Below the pieces are notes generated by a model. That model did not search any database. It worked only from the letters and a program-made list of their open reading frames with translations, and had not been told where the DNA came from. Position numbers and translations under genes: made by a program. From the NCBI GenBank assembly GCA_945980015.1, contig CAMFQI010000016.1, positions 1 to 10,103 of the forward strand: a stretch of DNA of 10,103 bases, written 5' to 3'. Each line of letters starts with the position of its first letter. Positions within the stretch are counted from its first letter, which is position 1. Below are positions 5,916 through 10,103 of the stretch, piece by piece. This DNA comes from an uncultured Eubacterium sp. (GTDB lineage Bacteria; Bacillota; Clostridia; Oscillospirales; Acutalibacteraceae).

Positions 5916-6842
5916 ATGGAACTTGGTAAATTAAAAGAAATAAAAGATTTAAGAAAAGTTTGGGCTCATGAAGCCTTAGATTTTACGCCTTGGCTTGCAG
6001 AGGAAGAAAATCTTTCTCAATTAGCTGATGCTGTAGGATTGGAAATAACTTTGGATGAAACCGAGTCAAATGTCGGTGATTTCAGTGTGGATATTTTTGC
6101 AAAAGAGACAGGGACTGATAGAAAAATCATCATTGAAAATCAGCTTGAAGATACCGACCACGACCATCTGGGAAAACTAATTACATATGCTTCAGGAAAA
6201 GATGCAGAGATGATTATTTGGGTTGTAAAAAGAGCTCGTGAAGAACATCGTTCCGCTGTAGAATGGCTCAACAACCATACAGATGAAAACATTGGCTTTT
6301 TCCTTGTAGAAATCAAACTGTACCAAATAGGCGAATCAAAGATAGCTCCAAAATTTAATATTGTTGAAAAGCCTAACAATTGGACTAAAGAAATCAAGAA
6401 GCAATCCAATTCTTCCCCGACACTTCAGGCGCGCCTTGAATATTGGTTAGCATTTAATGATTATGCATTTGAAAATAAAGCGTTTTCTCAAAACTTTAAC
6501 AAACGCAAACCAAGCACCGATAGTTGGATGACATTTAGTGTTGGCTCGTCTGCATGTGAAATAAGTGTTTCTCAAATTCGTAAATACAATAATCTAATCG
6601 TTGAATGGTACATAACAAATGATAAAGAGCTTTATAAGATGTTATTCTCTTATAAAGATGAGATTGAAAATGAGATTGGCTTTACGCTTGATTGGTGTGA
6701 GCTTCCCGACAAAAAAGCCAGCAGAATTATTGCGTATCTTCATAATACAGATTTTGAAGATAAAAGTGCTTGGTCTAAACAATTTGATTGGGTAATGGAT
6801 ACAGCAATAAAAATGAAGAAAGCATTCAAAAAGTATATCTAA
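5916..6842 (+). CDS. DUF4268 protein with PD-(D/E)XK nuclease-like N-terminal domain
   Basis: A 308-residue soluble protein of unknown role. Residues about 11-140 look like a PD-(D/E)XK nuclease-type fold: VGDFSVDI (D55, D59), a beta-strand with IIIENQLE (E74, Q76), then DHDHLGKLITYASG (81-94) and a strand AEMIIWVV. Residues about 172-306 match the DUF4268 pattern: LEYWLAFNDY, KPSTDSWMTFSVG, LIVEWYI, IENEIGFTLDW, LPDKKASRII and a closing DWV..A..MKKAFKKYI. The Lys of the classical E-x-K is Gln here, as in other family members I recall, so catalysis is unproven. ATG at 5916 was chosen for GGAGGT five bases upstream; the frame is open further 5' but only through the REP-like hairpin. The gene is visibly more AT-rich than its neighbours and sits alone in a repeat-bounded cassette, suggesting acquisition. 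A defence or DNA-repair role is only a guess. Confidence 0.88.
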   Translation: MELGKLKEIKDLRKVWAHEALDFTPWLAEEENLSQLADAVGLEITLDETESNVGDFSVDIFAKETGTDRKIIIENQLEDTDHDHLGKLITYASGKDAEMIIWVVKRAREEHRSAVEWLNNHTDENIGFFLVEIKLYQIGESKIAPKFNIVEKPNNWTKEIKKQSNSSPTLQARLEYWLAFNDYAFENKAFSQNFNKRKPSTDSWMTFSVGSSACEISVSQIRKYNNLIVEWYITNDKELYKMLFSYKDEIENEIGFTLDWCELPDKKASRIIAYLHNTDFEDKSAWSKQFDWVMDTAIKMKKAFKKYI

Positions 6843-6852
6843 TTCAGTACAG

Positions 6853-6880
6853 CACCGTCTAAGTGGCGGTGTTTTTCTTT
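6853..6880 (+). terminator. Rho-independent terminator of the DUF4268 gene
   Basis: A 7-base stem CACCGTC/GGCGGTG (6853-6859 with 6865-6871, one G-T pair), a 5-base loop and TTTTTCTTT follow ten bases after the stop codon. Confidence 0.85.
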
Positions 6881-6917
6881 GCAATAATCAATTTGGCTTA
6901 TCAGATTGGTATACAAA

Positions 6918-6950
6918 AACACCTCGGAACAATTAATGCTCCAAGGTGTT
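6918..6950 (-). terminator. Terminator of the GH18 gene, possibly bidirectional
   Basis: Arms AACACCTCGGA (6918-6928) and TCCAAGGTGTT (6940-6950) pair over 11 positions with one mismatch and an 11-base loop. On the minus strand the stem is followed by a run of T (GTGTTTTTG), 12 bases after the GH18 stop. On the plus strand GTTTATTT follows, so it may also back up the DUF4268 terminator. Confidence 0.8.
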
Positions 6951-6962
6951 GTTTATTTACGA

Positions 6963-8375
6963 TTATTTTTGCTTTGCCTGCTTTGTTTCGCTTATTGAGC
7001 GGAAGAGTGAAAGCTCGTCGTCGTACGGCAAATCGCAGTTGAGGTGCCATACCATAACGCCGCCCAAGCCTGAATCTATTGCAAACGCAGTTTTATCGGC
7101 AATCATTTGAGGCGAATTGATATACTGCGGTGCAGTCATAGGATTGCCCGAATGGTCAAAGCCGTTGTAATAAATGAGGTTTGTATACCTGTCGAGGCTG
7201 TCCGAAAACTGTGCATAGCTTCCCCAAAACGCAAGTCGGTTCGTCGGTCTTGAGTAAAACGGCAAGCCCAAATCAAGCTGCTTCGGTGAAAATCCGCCTT
7301 TGAGCATTTTATCGATACCGTTTACCGTTACAGGAAAGGTCGAATGATAATTATGCGCCGTGAACATATCGTAGAGCATAACCTCCGCCCTGTCAATAAT
7401 CTGAATAACGTCATCATCAAAACGCAAATCCCACGGTGCGACTGCGAGTGAAATCAGCCTGTCGGGAATTTTTGCTTCCAGCTTACGCAAAAAATCGTTG
7501 AGCTGCTTCCATTCAATCTTTTTATAAGGAAATTCGTAGTCCAAATCGAAGCCGTCAAAATCGTATTTGTCCAAAAGGTCAGCCACGCTTTCGACTGCCC
7601 TGTCAACATTTTCGCCGAAAAGCGTAATAATATCGGCGTTGTCATTGCCGTACGGCAAGCCGACGTCACAAAGAATATTAATATCTCTGTCGCCTATTGC
7701 ATTTTTCAACATTTCAACTCGCTCGGCAAAAAACTGCTCGTTTTCCTGACCGTCCTTGTCGGTGAAGCGAATATTACCGTCTTTATCAAATGCAGATGTG
7801 CCGAACAATATCACATCCGTAACTCCGTTAAGCCTGCTGAAATCGGTATTTTCGTTGATATCGGTAACGACAAAATATGCGCTTACCCTCAAATCCTGTG
7901 CCTCGTCGCTCTTAATATTATAAACCTCGATACCGTCAAGAGTAAATTTTCCCGAAGCCTGATTTACGAAAATACGCAAATATCTATACTCAACATCACC
8001 CAAAAAGCAGGTGTGTCCGCCCTCGATACAGTCGCTTTGATACAAAAACTCATATCCGCTGTCGGGCTGCGTACTGCCGTAAATTTCAAAAAGCGTAACA
8101 TTGTCGCCGTTTTCATGAAGCACAACGGTATTGAACGCCGTAATGACACCTAAATCAACCGTCACATAATTGTTTTCCTCTGCGTCACCTTTCAGCTTAA
8201 AGCGACGACTTTCCTTACCTGAACTGTCAGTAACCACGCACGAGGCGGCAAGATTATCGTAATTTTCATATGTTTTTTGCATAATACTCTCGCCTGTTTG
8301 CGAACAGCCTACAAGCATAACAGCCACCGTAACAATAGCTAAAGCAACCGCCAAAGCAGATTTTATCCCTTTCAT
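6963..8375 (-). CDS. Lipoprotein with discoidin-like domain and GH18 glycosidase domain
   Basis: A 470-residue secreted lipoprotein: a signal peptide with lipobox LVGC (Cys24), a beta-rich F5/8 type C (discoidin/CBM-like) domain at about 45-153 (YVTVDLG, FNTVVLHE, EYRYLRIFV, IEVYN), then a GH18 barrel from about 162. The catalytic DxxDxDxE signature is intact as DGFDLDYE (274-281, acid E281). Later strands AVAPWDLRFD, VMLYDMF, LDLGLPFYSRP and GGVMVWHL (438-445) fit the family. It should hydrolyse beta-1,4-linked N-acetylglucosamine-type glycans outside the cell, binding them through the discoidin domain; the true substrate (chitin, peptidoglycan or host glycan) cannot be told. RBS GGGGTG is five bases before the ATG. 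It has its own promoter and terminator. Its last 24 codons recur, diverged, at 5624-5698. Confidence 0.93.
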   Translation of the reverse strand: MKGIKSALAVALAIVTVAVMLVGCSQTGESIMQKTYENYDNLAASCVVTDSSGKESRRFKLKGDAEENNYVTVDLGVITAFNTVVLHENGDNVTLFEIYGSTQPDSGYEFLYQSDCIEGGHTCFLGDVEYRYLRIFVNQASGKFTLDGIEVYNIKSDEAQDLRVSAYFVVTDINENTDFSRLNGVTDVILFGTSAFDKDGNIRFTDKDGQENEQFFAERVEMLKNAIGDRDINILCDVGLPYGNDNADIITLFGENVDRAVESVADLLDKYDFDGFDLDYEFPYKKIEWKQLNDFLRKLEAKIPDRLISLAVAPWDLRFDDDVIQIIDRAEVMLYDMFTAHNYHSTFPVTVNGIDKMLKGGFSPKQLDLGLPFYSRPTNRLAFWGSYAQFSDSLDRYTNLIYYNGFDHSGNPMTAPQYINSPQMIADKTAFAIDSGLGGVMVWHLNCDLPYDDELSLFRSISETKQAKQK

Positions 8376-8406
8376 ATCGACACCCCTTTAATTTTATCTC
8401 TCTTTC

Positions 8407-8435
8407 AGTTTACCGAAAACCTCTCATAAAGTCAA
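8407..8435 (-). promoter_or_regulatory. Promoter of the GH18 gene
   Basis: On the minus strand a -35 box TTGACT (8435-8430, 5 of 6) and a -10 box TAAACT (8412-8407, 4 of 6) are spaced by 17 bases, about 32 bases before the ATG. It lies downstream of the ppdK terminator, so the GH18 gene is a separate unit. Confidence 0.72.
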
Positions 8436-8465
8436 CACTCTATTTTCCACACCGCCAAAACCAAC

Positions 8466-8495
8466 AAAAAAGAGGGTCGGCTTTCGCCAACCCTC
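8466..8495 (-). terminator. Rho-independent terminator of ppdK
   Basis: On the minus strand a 10-base stem GAGGGTTGGC/GCCGACCCTC (one T-G pair) with a GAAA tetraloop is followed by TTTTTT. It starts 28 bases after the ppdK stop. Confidence 0.93.
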
Positions 8496-8523
8496 GAAAA
8501 TTATATATTTTTGCTCAAGCGAA

Positions 8524-10103
8524 TTACATTTCTGCGATAGCGGCCTGTGCAGCGGCAAGGCGAGCAATCGGAACACGGAACGGTGAGCAAGATACATAGT
8601 CAAGACCAATCTTATGGCAGAACTCAACAGATGTCGGGTCGCCGCCGTGCTCACCGCAGATACCGCAGTGGAGTGACGGACGAGTAGCCTTACCGTTCTT
8701 AACTGCCATTTCCATAAGCTGACCAACGCCTGTTGTATCGAGCTTTGCAAACGGATCGTTCTCGAAAATCTTTGCATCATAGTAAGCGTCAAGGAACTTA
8801 CCTGCGTCGTCACGGCTGAAGCCGTAAGTCATCTGAGTAAGGTCGTTTGTACCGAAGCAGAAGAATTCAGCTTCCTTAGCGATTTCGCCTGCTGTAAGAG
8901 CAGCACGAGGAATCTCGATCATAGTACCAACCTCGTACTTCATATCAATGCCTGCTGCAGCGATTTCTGCATCTGCAGTTGCAACAACGATGTCCTTAAC
9001 GTACTTCAATTCCTTAGTATCGCAAGCGAGAGGAATCATAATTTCAGGACATACGTTCCAGTCAGGATGAGCCTTCTGAACCTTGATAGCGGCACGGATA
9101 ACAGCCTTTGTCTGCATCTTTGCAATTTCAGGATATGTAACAGCAAGACGAAGACCACGGTGACCCATCATCGGGTTGAACTCGTGAAGTGAAGAAATGA
9201 TAGCCTTGATATCCTCAATAGACTTGCCCTGAGCCTCAGCAAGCTTTGCGATATCGTCTTCCTCGGTAGGAACAAACTCGTGAAGCGGAGGATCAAGGAA
9301 TCTGATAGTTACCGGACAACCCTCAAGTGCTTCATAAAGAGCCTCGAAGTCGCCCTGCTGATAAGGAAGAATCTTCTCAAGAGCAGCTTCTCTCTCTTCT
9401 ACTGTATCGGAGCAGATCATCTCTCTGAATGCTGCGATTCTGTCCTCTTCAAAGAACATATGCTCGGTACGGCAAAGACCAATACCCTCTGCACCAAGCT
9501 CTCTTGCCTTCTTAGCATCAGCAGGAGTATCAGCGTTTGTACGAACCTTGAGAGTTCTGAACTTGTCAGCCCAGCCCATAATTCTGCCGAATGTACCTGC
9601 GATTTGAGCGTCAACAGTTTCAATGATACCGTCATAGATATTACCTGTTGAACCGTCGATTGAAATATAGTCGCCCTCAACAAATGTCTTGCCTGCGAGA
9701 GTGAACTTCTTGTTTTCTTCATCCATATTGATATCGCCGCAGCCTGATACACAGCAAGTACCCATACCACGAGCAACAACGGCAGCGTGAGATGTCATAC
9801 CGCCACGAACTGTAAGAATACCCTGAGCAGCCTTCATACCTGTAATATCCTCAGGTGAAGTCTCAAGACGAACAAGGATAACCTTCTCGCCCTTTTCGTT
9901 CCAAGCAACTGCGTCGTCAGCAGTAAATACAACCTTACCGCAAGCAGCACCCGGAGAAGCGCCGAGACCCTTGCCCATTGGAGTAGCAGCCTTAAGAGCC
10001 TTTGCGTCGAACTGTGGGTGAAGAAGTGTGTCGAGGTTACGAGGGTCAATCATAGCAACAGCCTCAGCCTCTGTCTTGTGACCCTCGTCTACGAGGTCGC
10101 AAG
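8524..10103 (-). CDS. ppdK: Pyruvate,phosphate dikinase, C-terminal part (cut by window edge)
   Basis: The last 525 or so codons of a gene of usually about 875; the open frame continues past the window edge, so the ATG at 10053 is internal. The enzyme interconverts pyruvate, ATP and phosphate with PEP, AMP and PPi in the cytoplasm, serving glycolysis in many anaerobes. Visible parts are the linker (DLVDEGHKTEAEAV), the phosphohistidine domain with GGMTSHAAVVARGMG (catalytic His, visible residue 105), and the PEP/pyruvate-binding barrel. The barrel carries IGLCRTEHMFF, NPMMGHRGLRL, MIEIPRAALTA, FGTNDLTQMTYGFSRDD and the C-terminal CGICGEHGGDP with the catalytic Cys, followed by VSCSPFRVPIARLAAAQAA. 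All hallmark residues are intact. The missing N terminus would hold the ATP-grasp domain. Codon use looks strongly biased, consistent with high expression. The gene stands apart from the polysaccharide locus and has its own terminator. Confidence 0.98.
   Translation of the reverse strand, partial: CDLVDEGHKTEAEAVAMIDPRNLDTLLHPQFDAKALKAATPMGKGLGASPGAACGKVVFTADDAVAWNEKGEKVILVRLETSPEDITGMKAAQGILTVRGGMTSHAAVVARGMGTCCVSGCGDINMDEENKKFTLAGKTFVEGDYISIDGSTGNIYDGIIETVDAQIAGTFGRIMGWADKFRTLKVRTNADTPADAKKARELGAEGIGLCRTEHMFFEEDRIAAFREMICSDTVEEREAALEKILPYQQGDFEALYEALEGCPVTIRFLDPPLHEFVPTEEDDIAKLAEAQGKSIEDIKAIISSLHEFNPMMGHRGLRLAVTYPEIAKMQTKAVIRAAIKVQKAHPDWNVCPEIMIPLACDTKELKYVKDIVVATADAEIAAAGIDMKYEVGTMIEIPRAALTAGEIAKEAEFFCFGTNDLTQMTYGFSRDDAGKFLDAYYDAKIFENDPFAKLDTTGVGQLMEMAVKNGKATRPSLHCGICGEHGGDPTSVEFCHKIGLDYVSCSPFRVPIARLAAAQAAIAEM

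Noticed and set aside
5624..5917. A minus-strand open frame of 97 codons running through both REP-like hairpins and the GH18 tail relic
   Set aside because: It has no RBS and no promoter, most of its codons are hairpin repeat sequence, and only the last 24 codons resemble a real protein. It is better explained as a gene relic plus repeats.
6843..6962. Small gene between the DUF4268 and GH18 genes
   Set aside because: The 120 bases are filled by two terminator hairpins; no RBS-preceded open frame is present.

Overview
The window looks like a chromosomal segment of a gut-type Clostridia (Oscillospiraceae/Ruminococcus-like) bacterium. The evidence is a clostridial-type pyruvate,phosphate dikinase, a Firmicute PHP-type tyrosine phosphatase (CpsB/CapC family), AGGAGG-like ribosome binding sites, TTG as an occasional start codon, and sigma-A type promoters with 17-base spacers. 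The taxonomic call is an inference from gene content; no 16S or marker search could be done.

Bases 1-5496 are an exopolysaccharide/capsule control locus built as two divergent operons around a 135-base intergenic region with back-to-back promoters. The leftward operon runs CpsB-like phosphatase, membrane-anchored Ig-like protein (Ig1), Wzz/BY-kinase fusion with a tyrosine-rich tail (BYK1), then a further Wzz-type chain-length protein cut by the window edge. The rightward operon runs a second membrane-anchored protein with three Ig-like repeats (Ig2), then a second Wzz/BY-kinase fusion (BYK2) that keeps the Walker motifs but has no tyrosine tail. In both arms the Ig-like gene directly precedes, and is probably translationally coupled to, a BY-kinase. 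The repeated pairing is the most system-like signal here: the Ig-like proteins may be extracytoplasmic partners of the polymerase/kinase complexes, which is an inference.

Bases 5497-6962 look like an acquired, AT-rich insert. It begins with a nested hairpin that may terminate the BYK2 operon. Next is an 84-base relic matching the 3' end of the downstream GH18 gene, then two inverted REP-like hairpins. After these comes a self-contained gene (own promoter, strong RBS, own terminator) for a DUF4268 protein with a PD-(D/E)XK nuclease-like N-terminal region. The GH18 tail relic and the intact GH18 tail form imperfect direct repeats bracketing this cassette.

Bases 6963-8375 (minus) encode a lipoprotein with a discoidin-like domain and a GH18 glycosidase domain, with its own promoter and terminator. 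Bases 8524-10103 (minus) encode the C-terminal ~60% of pyruvate,phosphate dikinase, followed by a strong terminator. These two genes are housekeeping or metabolic neighbours and are not obviously part of the polysaccharide system.
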